20,268 nucleotides of DNA from a bacterium (lineage in GTDB: Bacteria; Patescibacteriota; Patescibacteriia; CAIQCM01). Shown here piece by piece: positions 1 through 5,994 of this stretch. The position numbers were made by a program, and so were the translations under genes. The stretch spans positions 1 to 20,268 of the forward strand of contig JAHFIF010000005.1 in NCBI GenBank assembly GCA_023246535.1. The letters are read 5' to 3'. Each line of letters starts with the position of its first letter. Positions within the stretch are counted from its first letter, which is position 1. Below the pieces are notes generated by a model that was not told where the DNA came from, did no database searches, and worked only from the letters and a program-made list of their open reading frames with translations.

Positions 1-224
1 GAGCCGTCCTTGCGGCGGGTTTCCTTGCGCGTGCGGACGATGACAGCGTGCACAACGTCGGACTTTTTGACCATGCCGTGCGGCGCGGCATCCTTAACAA
101 CCATGGTAACGACGTCACCAATGCCGGCGTAGCGCTTTTGGTAGCCGCCGAGGACGCGAATCACCATGAGGATGCGAGCCCCGGTATTGTCGGCCGATGA
201 TAACATTGAGCGATGTTGGACCAT
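1..224 (-). CDS. rplN: 50S ribosomal protein uL14 (rplN), 3' end cut by window edge
   Basis: uL14 sits at the subunit interface of the 50S subunit, next to bL19 and the helix 14 bridge region. The start is ATG at 224 and the visible first 74 residues carry the family signature: the ADNTGAR stretch near residues 11-17, then IRVLGG and, later, GDVVTMVVKDAAPHG. The usual family start is MIQ; here it reads MVQ. The rest of the gene (about 48 residues by family length) lies outside the left edge. It follows rpsQ after a 4-base gap, the normal spc order. No Shine-Dalgarno site is present: the bases just before ATG read ATAACCTT. Identification is secure. Confidence 0.96.
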   Translation of the reverse strand, partial: MVQHRSMLSSADNTGARILMVIRVLGGYQKRYAGIGDVVTMVVKDAAPHGMVKKSDVVHAVIVRTRKETRRKDG

Positions 225-228
225 AAGG

Positions 229-480
229 TTATTTCGCTTTACCGACAACGCGCCAGCGTTTATCGCGGCTAATCGGTTTGCATTCTTCAATGACCACGAG
301 GTCGCCCGTGTGATACTCGCCCTTTTCGTCATGGGCCTTCATCTTGGTCGAGCGGGTATAGCGCTTGTGGTATTTGGGGTGCAAAACCGTGCGGTCAACG
401 CGAACCGTGACCGTCTTGGACATTTTGTCCGAGACGACCGTGCCGGTGAATTGGCGCTTGGTCGTAGTGGTTTTTTCCAT
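229..480 (-). CDS. rpsQ: 30S ribosomal protein uS17 (rpsQ)
   Basis: uS17 is a primary 16S rRNA-binding protein of the 30S subunit with an OB fold. The 83-residue product, counted from ATG at 480, matches the family in length and carries the GTVVSDKMSKTVTVRVDR region and the HPKYHKRYTRSTKMKAHDE region. An in-frame ATG exists at 504, but it lies within the end of rpmC and would add eight non-family residues, so the start giving MEKTTTTKR was chosen. Four bases separate it from the rpmC stop. No Shine-Dalgarno site is visible. Part of the S10/spc operon. Confidence 0.95.
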   Translation of the reverse strand: MEKTTTTKRQFTGTVVSDKMSKTVTVRVDRTVLHPKYHKRYTRSTKMKAHDEKGEYHTGDLVVIEECKPISRDKRWRVVGKAK

Positions 481-484
481 ATGT

Positions 485-682
485 TTACTTGGCGTTCTTA
501 GCACGCTCGGTCAGAAAGGTCAATGCCCGGGCGAGGGTTTTTTTGGCATCGCGGATCTCGCGAACGTCTTTGAGCGAATCGGCGGCGACATCAAAACGGA
601 AACCGCGCAATTTTTCGCGAAGCGAGGCGACGAGTTCGTTCAGCTCCTTGTCGGAGCGTTGTTTCAATTCTTTGATATCCAT
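485..682 (-). CDS. rpmC: 50S ribosomal protein uL29 (rpmC)
   Basis: uL29 is a short helical-hairpin protein near the polypeptide exit, where it helps bind trigger factor and SRP. The 65-residue product has the family's usual length and pattern: MDIKELKQRSDKELNE at the start, LREKLRGFRF in the middle, then a basic helix with VREIRDAKKTLARALT. It lies between rplP (1-base gap) and rpsQ (4-base gap), the standard order. No Shine-Dalgarno site is visible. Nothing odd in the protein itself. Confidence 0.95.
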   Translation of the reverse strand: MDIKELKQRSDKELNELVASLREKLRGFRFDVAADSLKDVREIRDAKKTLARALTFLTERAKNAK

Positions 683-683
683 T

Positions 684-1097
684 TTAGTATTTCTTTACGA
701 ATTTCGCAGCGGCCGGAAGCTTGTGCGAGGCGAGGCGAAGAGCTTCGCGCGCCGTGGCTTCGTCGATGCCGTCCATCTCGAAGACGACCGTCCCCGGCTT
801 GACCACGGCGATGTAGTGGTCAACGGCGCCTTTGCCGCCGCCCATGACCGATTCGTTGCCGTGATTGGTGCGGGACTTGTCAGGGAAGATGCGGATCCAA
901 ATTTTGCCGCCGCGCTTCACAAAGCGGGTCATCGCGCGTCGGGCAGCTTCAATCTGGCGCGAGGTGATCCAGGCGGTTTCCATGACTTTGAGGCCGTAAG
1001 CGCCAAAATCAACCTCGTTCTTGTCAGTGGCGATCCGCTTGCCGCGGGCGCGTCCTTTGTGCCACTTACGGTGTTTTACCTTTTTGGGCATTAACAT
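684..1097 (-). CDS. rplP: 50S ribosomal protein uL16 (rplP)
   Basis: uL16 helps shape the A-site tRNA binding region of the 50S subunit. The 137-residue length is standard. It opens with MLMPKKVKHRKWHKG, close to the family MLxPKRxKxRKxxRG, and carries GAYGLK, the ITSRQIEAARRAMTR helix, GGKIWIRIFPDK and MGGGKGAVDHYIAVVKPG. A second in-frame ATG two codons later gives MPKKVK and is possible, but MLMPK is the form common in the family. The gap to rpsC is 9 bases. The bases before ATG read AACCTACAGCT, with no Shine-Dalgarno match. Confidence 0.96.
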   Translation of the reverse strand: MLMPKKVKHRKWHKGRARGKRIATDKNEVDFGAYGLKVMETAWITSRQIEAARRAMTRFVKRGGKIWIRIFPDKSRTNHGNESVMGGGKGAVDHYIAVVKPGTVVFEMDGIDEATAREALRLASHKLPAAAKFVKKY

Positions 1098-1106
1098 AGC
1101 TGTAGG

Positions 1107-1841
1107 TTATTTGGCTTCAGCCGTGACTTCGGCCGCCTTGGCTTCTTCCGCCGCTTTAAGCGACGCTTCTTCGCGGCGCTTTTCGCGCTCGCGGTCGAAC
1201 ACTTCGCCGCGGTAGATCCAAACCTTGATGCCGATGGCGCCGAAAATGGTTTGGGCAAAGCCTTGGGCGTAGTCGATGTCGGCGCGCAAATTCTGGAGCG
1301 GGACGCTGCCGGAAGAAAGCATTTCGCGGCGCGCAATTTCGGCGCCGTTGAGCCGGCCGGAAACCATGACCTTGACGCCCAGCGCGCCGGCCTTGGTCAC
1401 GCGCTCGATCGCCATCTTCAACACGCGGCGGAACGGCATGCGCTTTTCAATGTCGGCCGCCATGCTCTGGAGCACGATCTGCGACGACAGGTTCGGGCGG
1501 TTGACTTCGATGATGTTGAGCTTGACGTTCACCTTGGACTTCTTGGGGAAGAACTTGGCGAGCAGCTTTTTCTTCAATTCTTCGGCGCCGGCGCCGGAGC
1601 GGCCGATGATGAAACCGGGCTTGGCCGTGTGGATCATGATCGAGACCGAGGACGGCGAACGTTCGACGTCAACATGGTCGACCATCGATTCCTTCAATTC
1701 CTTCATGAGCCACGAGCGCATCTCAACATCCGTCCTAAGCTGGTGCTGATAGGCGCGGTTGCGGGGCGAGCCATACCACCGGGAAGACCAGGTGAAGATG
1801 ACGCCGAGGCGGAATGCTTTGGGGTTTACTTTCTGTCCCAT
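1107..1841 (-). CDS. rpsC: 30S ribosomal protein uS3 (rpsC)
   Basis: uS3 lies at the mRNA entry tunnel of the 30S subunit and contributes to mRNA unwinding. The protein is 244 residues. It starts MGQKVNPKAFRLG, contains a KH type 2 domain in roughly residues 40-110 with the GxxG-like loop IIGRSGAG, and a C-terminal domain with VSGRLNGAEIARREM and the IKVWIYRGEV strand. The last 30 or so residues form an Ala/Glu/Lys-rich tail (EEASLKAAEEAKAAEV), longer than in compact homologues. It starts 1 base after the rplV stop. No Shine-Dalgarno site is seen. Confidence 0.96.
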   Translation of the reverse strand: MGQKVNPKAFRLGVIFTWSSRWYGSPRNRAYQHQLRTDVEMRSWLMKELKESMVDHVDVERSPSSVSIMIHTAKPGFIIGRSGAGAEELKKKLLAKFFPKKSKVNVKLNIIEVNRPNLSSQIVLQSMAADIEKRMPFRRVLKMAIERVTKAGALGVKVMVSGRLNGAEIARREMLSSGSVPLQNLRADIDYAQGFAQTIFGAIGIKVWIYRGEVFDREREKRREEASLKAAEEAKAAEVTAEAK

Positions 1842-1842
1842 A

Positions 1843-2307
1843 TTATTTGGTTGCGGTCTTTTTCACAGTTACCTTCTTGGCCGGTTTCACAGCTGCCTTC
1901 TTTTCTTCAACCTTGGCAGCGGTCGGGGCGGTTTCCTTTACAACTTCCTTTTTCGCCTCTTTGGCGACCGGCGGCTTGCCGTCGGTCAGCACGATGGTGA
2001 TGTGGGAAGTGCGCTTCTTGATCGGTGCCGCGCGGCCCATGGCGCGAGCGCGCCAGCGCTTCAAAGCCGGACCCTGGTCGGCGGTGGCGGTTTTGATGAT
2101 CAGTTCCGATTCATCGAGCTTGAAGTTATTGACCGCGTTGGCGGCCGCCGAGTTCAACACCTTCAAGACCGGGAGCGCCGCGGCTTTCGGCAAGAACGCC
2201 AATTGCGTGCGCGCGGCATCAATCTTAAGACCGCGGAGCATGCCTGTGACCAGGCGCACCTTGCGCGGCGACATTCTCACAAATTTTGCGATGGCGTGGA
2301 CATCCAT
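1843..2307 (-). CDS. rplV: 50S ribosomal protein uL22 (rplV) with C-terminal tail
   Basis: uL22 lines the peptide exit tunnel with its beta-hairpin. Residues 1-110 are a normal uL22 core: VRMSPRKVRLVTGMLRG near the start, the NSAAANAVNN helix, then the hairpin region with RWRARAMGRAAPIKKRTSHITIVL. After about residue 112 comes a 40-residue Lys/Ala/Val/Thr-rich tail. E. coli uL22 has 110 residues against 154 here. The tail is basic and of low complexity and is probably disordered. Five bases separate the start from the rpsS stop. Macrolide resistance-type hairpin changes cannot be judged by eye. Confidence 0.95.
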   Translation of the reverse strand: MDVHAIAKFVRMSPRKVRLVTGMLRGLKIDAARTQLAFLPKAAALPVLKVLNSAAANAVNNFKLDESELIIKTATADQGPALKRWRARAMGRAAPIKKRTSHITIVLTDGKPPVAKEAKKEVVKETAPTAAKVEEKKAAVKPAKKVTVKKTATK

Positions 2308-2312
2308 AGTAT

Positions 2313-2657
2313 TTATTTCTTAGGCGCCGGCGACGCGGTTTGCACCGCGGCCGCGGCGGCTTTGGCCGTTTCCGCTTGCTTAGTCTCAAGTTCCTTTTGC
2401 ATTTTTCCGCCATGGCGGGTGAATTTGCAGGTCGGGGAAAACTCGCCCAAACGGTGGCCGACCATGTTCTCGATCACGTAGACCGGCACATGCGTCTTGC
2501 CGTTATGAACGCCAATGGTAAAACCGACCATTTCCGGAGTAATGGTGCTGGCTCGGTCCCAGGTCTTCAAAATGGTCTTGTCGCCGGGGCGGAGCTTCAT
2601 GACGCGGCCGAGCAGCCGCTCGTTGATGTATGGTCCTTTTTTAGAACTGCGAGACAT
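2313..2657 (-). CDS. rpsS: 30S ribosomal protein uS19 (rpsS) with C-terminal tail
   Basis: uS19 binds the head of the 30S subunit near the A-site finger, next to uS13. The core is canonical: MSRSSKKGPYINERLL, then the KTWDRASTITPEMVGFT region, HNGKTHVPVYVIENMVGHRLGEF and SPTCKFTRHGG. The product is 114 residues, while typical bacterial uS19 is about 92. The extra 25 or so residues after the RHGG motif are Ala/Lys/Gln-rich. The start follows the rplB stop by 8 bases. No Shine-Dalgarno site is visible: AACCTTTTAT precedes ATG. Confidence 0.95.
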   Translation of the reverse strand: MSRSSKKGPYINERLLGRVMKLRPGDKTILKTWDRASTITPEMVGFTIGVHNGKTHVPVYVIENMVGHRLGEFSPTCKFTRHGGKMQKELETKQAETAKAAAAAVQTASPAPKK

Positions 2658-2665
2658 ATAAAAGG

Positions 2666-3502
2666 TTATCGCTTAGGGCGACGCTGCATGATCAATTTAT
2701 TAGACCACTTCTTCTCGTTGCGGGTCTTAACGCCAAGCGCATGCTTGCCCCAAGGAGTTTTCGGATATTTCATGCCGATCGGGTTTCGGCCTTCGCCGCC
2801 GCCGTGCGGGTGGTCAACCGGGTTCATGACCTTGCCGCGAACGCGCGGGCGGAAACCCTTATGGCGCATGCGGCCGGCTTTGCCCAAGCGGATCAAACGG
2901 TGTTCGGCGTTCCCCACCATGCCGATCGTCGCGCACGATTCCTTGGGAACCAAGCGCGATTCGCCGGACGGCAACTTGATCTGCGCATAGCGTCCTTCAA
3001 CGCCCAAAAGCTGCGCGCCGATCCCGGCCGAGCGGACCAATTCGGAACCGCTGCCCGGAGAAAGTTCAACAACATGAACGCTCATGCCGACCGGAATGAA
3101 TTCAAGCGGCATGCGGTTGCCGGCCTTGGCTTCGATCTTGTTGCGCGAAGAGAGCAGGACATCCCCGACTTTGACGCCTTCCGGCGCGAGCATGTAGATC
3201 TTCGGGCTTTTGGCGAACGACAACAACGCAATGCGCGCGGTGCGATTCGGGTCGTATTCGAGCGCGATCACCGTGGCCGGCTCGTCATACTGACGGCGCG
3301 TCCAATCGATGATGCGGTAATAGCGCTTGGCGCCGCCGCCGCGATGGCGGGTCGTGATCTTGCCCTGGTTGTTGCGGCCGGCGTGGCTTTTCTTAATTTC
3401 CAAAAGCGCCTTTTCCGGCTGCTTGTCGGTCAGGTCTTTGCGGCTGGCGACCGAAGCATGGCGCCGCGAGTTGATGGTGGATTTGTACTGGATGATGGCC
3501 AT
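2666..3502 (-). CDS. rplB: 50S ribosomal protein uL2 (rplB)
   Basis: uL2 is one of the largest 50S proteins and is needed for peptidyl transferase centre assembly and subunit joining. The 278-residue product has the normal length. It shows GRNNQGKITTRHRGGGAKR in the N-terminal region, the OB-fold and SH3-like core (ALEYDPNRTARIALL, then VHVVELSPGSGS), and near the C-terminus the invariant PVDHPHGGGEGR loop with the histidine placed close to the catalytic centre. The start is 1 base after the rplW stop. Nothing unusual apart from the missing Shine-Dalgarno site. Confidence 0.97.
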   Translation of the reverse strand: MAIIQYKSTINSRRHASVASRKDLTDKQPEKALLEIKKSHAGRNNQGKITTRHRGGGAKRYYRIIDWTRRQYDEPATVIALEYDPNRTARIALLSFAKSPKIYMLAPEGVKVGDVLLSSRNKIEAKAGNRMPLEFIPVGMSVHVVELSPGSGSELVRSAGIGAQLLGVEGRYAQIKLPSGESRLVPKESCATIGMVGNAEHRLIRLGKAGRMRHKGFRPRVRGKVMNPVDHPHGGGEGRNPIGMKYPKTPWGKHALGVKTRNEKKWSNKLIMQRRPKR

Positions 3503-3503
3503 A

Positions 3504-3938
3504 TTAGTAGGTAATGGTCTCGCCCGCCTTAACGGTCACATAGGCCTTGCGCCAATCACTGCGCTTTCCGAGCGTGCGACCCGAACGAATGGACTTGCCA
3601 AAGACGTTCAAGATGTTGACCTTGGTGACGTGGACGCGATAATGCTTTTCAACCGCCTTCTTGATCTCAACCTTGTTGGCGCGCGCGGCGACGACAAAAG
3701 CGTACTGGCGCTCCTTTTCAAGACGCGAGGTTTTTTCCGAGATGATCGGGCGGACCAAAACGCGATAAGCGATCGAATCTTTGGGCGGGGCGACCTTGGC
3801 AACCGCCGGCTTGGCAACCGTCGTTTCAACAGCCTTGTCTTCGGTCTTCGCCGAAACAGCCGCGGCCTTTTTGGCTTTGGGTTCTTTCTTCGTTTCTTCA
3901 GTTTTCTTTCCGCCCTTAAGGCGATCAAGGAATGCCAT
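3504..3938 (-). CDS. rplW: 50S ribosomal protein uL23 (rplW) with N-terminal extension
   Basis: uL23 sits at the polypeptide exit and is the main docking site for trigger factor and SRP. The conserved core occupies about residues 55-144: YRVLVRPIISEKTSRLEKE, YAFVVAARANKVEIKKAVE and VTKVNILNVFGK. Before it stands a 50-residue Lys/Ala/Glu-rich extension (GGKKTEETKKEPKAKKAA and onward) that most bacterial uL23 proteins lack. The ATG at 3938 is the only upstream start and gives MAFLDRLKGG. It follows the rplD stop by 3 bases. The extension is real on reading-frame grounds; its role is unknown. Confidence 0.93.
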   Translation of the reverse strand: MAFLDRLKGGKKTEETKKEPKAKKAAAVSAKTEDKAVETTVAKPAVAKVAPPKDSIAYRVLVRPIISEKTSRLEKERQYAFVVAARANKVEIKKAVEKHYRVHVTKVNILNVFGKSIRSGRTLGKRSDWRKAYVTVKAGETITY

Positions 3939-3941
3939 ATT

Positions 3942-4577
3942 TTAGGAAAGCGATTTGGTTAATGCCGCAACGCCATCGGCGGTGATGATCAAGAATTTGT
4001 TCTTCATGATATCGACGATGTTCAAGCTGTCGGTCTTCGAGATCGTGACCGTCTTCAGGTTGGCCGCCGACTTCCAAACTTTTTCGGTAACAGCCGGCAT
4101 GGCGATCAGCGACTTACGTCCATCGGTCGGAAGATTCTTCAAAAGCGCGACCACGGCCTTGGTCTTGTATTCCTTCAGGTCGAGCGCGGTCAGCACGATG
4201 ATCTGGTTCGCCGCCGCTTTGTCGGAGAGAACCATGCGCAAAGCCGCTTGCTTGGCCTTCTTGTTGACCTTCTTTGACCAAACGCGGCCCAAGCGCGGAC
4301 CGAACACAACGCCGCCGCCTTTCCAGATCGGTGAACGGGTCGAACCATGACGGGCGCGGCCGGTGTGCTTTTGCTTCCAAGGCTTTTTGCCGCCGCCGCG
4401 GACTTCCGCGCGGGTCTTGGTGTTGGCGATGGTTTCGCGGGCATTCGATTCTTGCGCGACCACGATCTCGTGGATCAGCGCCTTGTTCGCTTTGACGCCG
4501 AAAACTTTCGGATCGAGCTTTTGCTCGCCGGCTTCGGTTCCGTCTTGATTGTAGATCTTGGCTGTAAGGTTTGCCAT
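3942..4577 (-). CDS. rplD: 50S ribosomal protein uL4 (rplD)
   Basis: uL4 reaches into the exit tunnel with an extended loop and in some bacteria represses its own S10 operon. The product from ATG at 4577 is 211 residues, beginning MANLTAKIYNQDG. It carries the loop signature TRAEVRGGGKKPWKQKHTGRARHGS followed by SPIWKGGGVVFGP, and the C-terminal globular part with LKTVTISKTDSLNIVDIM (quoted as separate segments, all visible in the frame). An upstream ATG at 4604 lies inside rplC and is less likely. The chosen start is 1 base after the rplC stop. No Shine-Dalgarno site. Confidence 0.96.
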   Translation of the reverse strand: MANLTAKIYNQDGTEAGEQKLDPKVFGVKANKALIHEIVVAQESNARETIANTKTRAEVRGGGKKPWKQKHTGRARHGSTRSPIWKGGGVVFGPRLGRVWSKKVNKKAKQAALRMVLSDKAAANQIIVLTALDLKEYKTKAVVALLKNLPTDGRKSLIAMPAVTEKVWKSAANLKTVTISKTDSLNIVDIMKNKFLIITADGVAALTKSLS

Positions 4578-4578
4578 A

Positions 4579-5205
4579 TTACTTTGCTTTGGTCCAAGAA
4601 TCATCGCCGGTCAATTTCAGGATGACGAGCGAGCCGCGCGCGCCGGGAACGGCGCCCTTGACCGCGATCTCGTGTTTGGCTTCGTCGATCTCCATGACTT
4701 CCAAATTTTTCACCGTGACGCGTTCGTCGCCCATGTGGCCGCCCATGCGCGTGCCTTTCAACACGTGCTGGTTGCCGCCGGCGCCGATCGAACCGGGCAT
4801 GCGGGAGTTATCCTTATGGCCGTGCGTGCGCGGACCGCCGGCAAAGTGATGGCGCTTCACGACACCCTGAAAACCTTTTCCTTTCGAGAAACCGACGACA
4901 TCAACGGATTCGCCGAGGGCGAATTGCGAAACGGTCAGCTGCGCGCCGCGCTCGAAACCGGTCAGGTCGCGGATCTCGCGAAGGGTTTCGACCGCCGGAA
5001 GATCCTTCAGGTGTCCGGCGAGCGGCTTATTCTGCTTTTTGTGTTCGCCGAAACCGAGCTGGACGGCCGTGTAGCCGTCTTTTTCTACGGTGCGCAAAGC
5101 CGTGACCGTGTTCGGGGTCGCGGAAATGACGGTAACCGGAACGACGGTACCGTCTGCACGGAACCGCTGTGACATGCCGATCTTTTTGCCAAGTAAGAAT
5201 TTCAT
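4579..5205 (-). CDS. rplC: 50S ribosomal protein uL3 (rplC)
   Basis: uL3 is an early-assembly 50S protein whose loop reaches the peptidyl transferase centre. The 208-residue product begins MKFLLGKKIGMSQ, close to the usual MxxLLGKKIGMTQ, which decides for ATG at 5205 over an in-frame ATG at 5229. Further signatures are FSKGKGFQGVVKRHHFAGG with the following RTHGH, and PGSIGAGGNQHVLKGTRMGGHMG with the glutamine that is N5-methylated in E. coli. It is the first gene after the long rpsJ-rplC gap and begins 10 bases after a strong hairpin at 5215-5251. No Shine-Dalgarno site: AAAACCTA precedes ATG. Confidence 0.96.
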   Translation of the reverse strand: MKFLLGKKIGMSQRFRADGTVVPVTVISATPNTVTALRTVEKDGYTAVQLGFGEHKKQNKPLAGHLKDLPAVETLREIRDLTGFERGAQLTVSQFALGESVDVVGFSKGKGFQGVVKRHHFAGGPRTHGHKDNSRMPGSIGAGGNQHVLKGTRMGGHMGDERVTVKNLEVMEIDEAKHEIAVKGAVPGARGSLVILKLTGDDSWTKAK

Positions 5206-5214
5206 TAGGTTTTG

Positions 5215-5251
5215 GTTACTTATTCGCAAATAAATTTGCGATAGTGGTAAC
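5215..5251 (-). promoter_or_regulatory. Hairpin in the rplC leader
   Basis: Read on the minus strand, a 5-bp outer stem (GTTAC with GTAAC) encloses a 7-bp stem (TCGCAAA with TTTGCGA, loop TTTA). It ends 10 bases before the rplC start codon, so it would sit where an initiating ribosome binds. That position suggests control of translation of the L3-L4 gene group, but this is inference; no protein-binding motif is recognised. Confidence 0.5.
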
Positions 5252-5289
5252 GATTTCTTAAGTTATAAGCCCTTAATGCAAAAGGCCAG

Positions 5290-5376
5290 AGGACATGCGA
5301 ACTATTAACTTTTAACTGTTAACTTTTAGTGATAGCCTAAAAGTTAAAAGTTCTTAGTTAACAGTTCAATTGTCCT
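5290..5376. repeat. Long imperfect inverted repeat (39-bp arms) in the rpsJ-rplC gap
   Basis: Arms at 5290-5328 and 5338-5376 are the same length (39 bp) and match at about 31 positions, around a 9-base loop. The arms are themselves built from iterated words of the AACTTTT / GTTAAC type, so they resemble both an inverted and a degenerate tandem repeat. No T-tract follows on either strand, so this is not a plain terminator. Its origin is unknown; it resembles the other word-like intergenic repeats in this window. Confidence 0.75.
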
Positions 5377-5531
5377 CTAGCCCCACTCTAACGCGAGTTA
5401 GGCAATGATTTAATCCAATTCAATTAGCACCCCTATAGGCTTGCCGCTGCCCGCGAAGGTTATCCCCAATCACATCTACTGGACCCGGGAGCTTTCTTCG
5501 TTGCACCTGCTTGCCTTAGTTTCTATGTCGT
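5377..5531 (-). other. Non-coding interval between two palindromes, possible structured RNA
   Basis: This 155-base interval lies between the inverted repeats at 5290-5376 and 5532-5586, within the S10 operon and outside any gene. It is less AT-rich than the repeats around it. On the minus strand it can form a small CTAAC/GTTAG hairpin (5387-5400) and a long-range AGGCAA/TTGCCT pairing that would close a domain of about 100 bases, and it has the word GGCAAGC twice. It does not match the conserved cores of 4.5S, tmRNA, RNase P or 5S RNA that I know. Strand and function are inferred from the operon only. Confidence 0.3.
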
Positions 5532-5586
5532 AGAGCTTAGAGACAAGGCTTTAGACGCGTTTTCTAAAATCTTATCTCTAAGCTCT
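5532..5586. repeat. Imperfect inverted repeat (24-bp arms) just after rpsJ
   Basis: Arms at 5532-5555 and 5563-5586 match at 21 of 24 positions around the 7-base loop CGCGTTT. It begins 12 bases after the rpsJ stop in the direction of transcription. The arms use the word CTTAGAGA. A hairpin here could stabilise the rpsJ 3' end or reduce readthrough, but no T-tract follows, so calling it a terminator would overstate the evidence. Confidence 0.75.
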
Positions 5587-5597
5587 AGTCTCTTTTA

Positions 5598-5939
5598 CTA
5601 CATTTTTATCTCAATGTCAACACCGGCCGGAAGCGACAAACTCATCAGCGAGTCGATCGTTTTCGGGGTCGGGTCGACGATGTCCACCAAGCGCTTGTGC
5701 GTGCGCATTTCAAACTGGTCGCGGCTGTCCTTGTGCACGAAAGCCGAGCGGTTCACGGTGTACTTCTTCTTTTCCGTCGGAAGCGGGATCGGACCGATGA
5801 CCTTGGCGCCCGAGCGTTCGGCGGTATCGATGATCATCCGGGTCGACTGATCGATGATCTTGTGATCATAAGCGCGGATCTTAATGCGGATCCGGCTCTT
5901 GGTCTCGTCTTCCTTTTTAACTTTTTTTTCTTCAGCCAT
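5598..5939 (-). CDS. rpsJ: 30S ribosomal protein uS10 (rpsJ)
   Basis: uS10 belongs to the 30S head and, in many bacteria, doubles as NusE in antitermination complexes. From ATG at 5939 the product is 113 residues: a charged start (MAEEKKVKKEDE), then RIRIKIRAYDHKIIDQSTRM, GPIPLPTEKKKYTVNRS and SRDQFEMRTHKRLVDI. The core matches the family's roughly 102 residues, with about 10 extra at the N-terminus. An in-frame ATG at 5969 lies inside the hairpin at 5954-5983 and is unlikely. It follows tuf with a 55-base gap. It is unusual that rplC does not follow directly: 392 non-coding bases intervene. Confidence 0.96.
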   Translation of the reverse strand: MAEEKKVKKEDETKSRIRIKIRAYDHKIIDQSTRMIIDTAERSGAKVIGPIPLPTEKKKYTVNRSAFVHKDSRDQFEMRTHKRLVDIVDPTPKTIDSLMSLSLPAGVDIEIKM

Positions 5940-5953
5940 GTAAGTAAGCGAAT

Positions 5954-5983
5954 CCCCTGCCCCGATCAACCTCGGGGCAGGGG
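5954..5983 (-). terminator. Strong GC hairpin between tuf and rpsJ
   Basis: A perfect 12-bp stem (CCCCTGCCCCGA with its complement) closes a 6-base loop, between the tuf stop and the rpsJ start. No T-run follows on the minus strand, so it is at best a partial or attenuating terminator, or a processing or stabilising structure for the tuf end of the message. It would let tuf be made in excess over rpsJ, as cells need; that role is inferred. Confidence 0.6.
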
Positions 5984-5994
5984 TTCATTCAATA

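Noticed and set aside
5377..5531. Known RNA (4.5S/SRP, tmRNA, RNase P, 5S or a tRNA)
   Set aside because: None of their conserved cores that I know could be read on either strand; only weak pairings were found.
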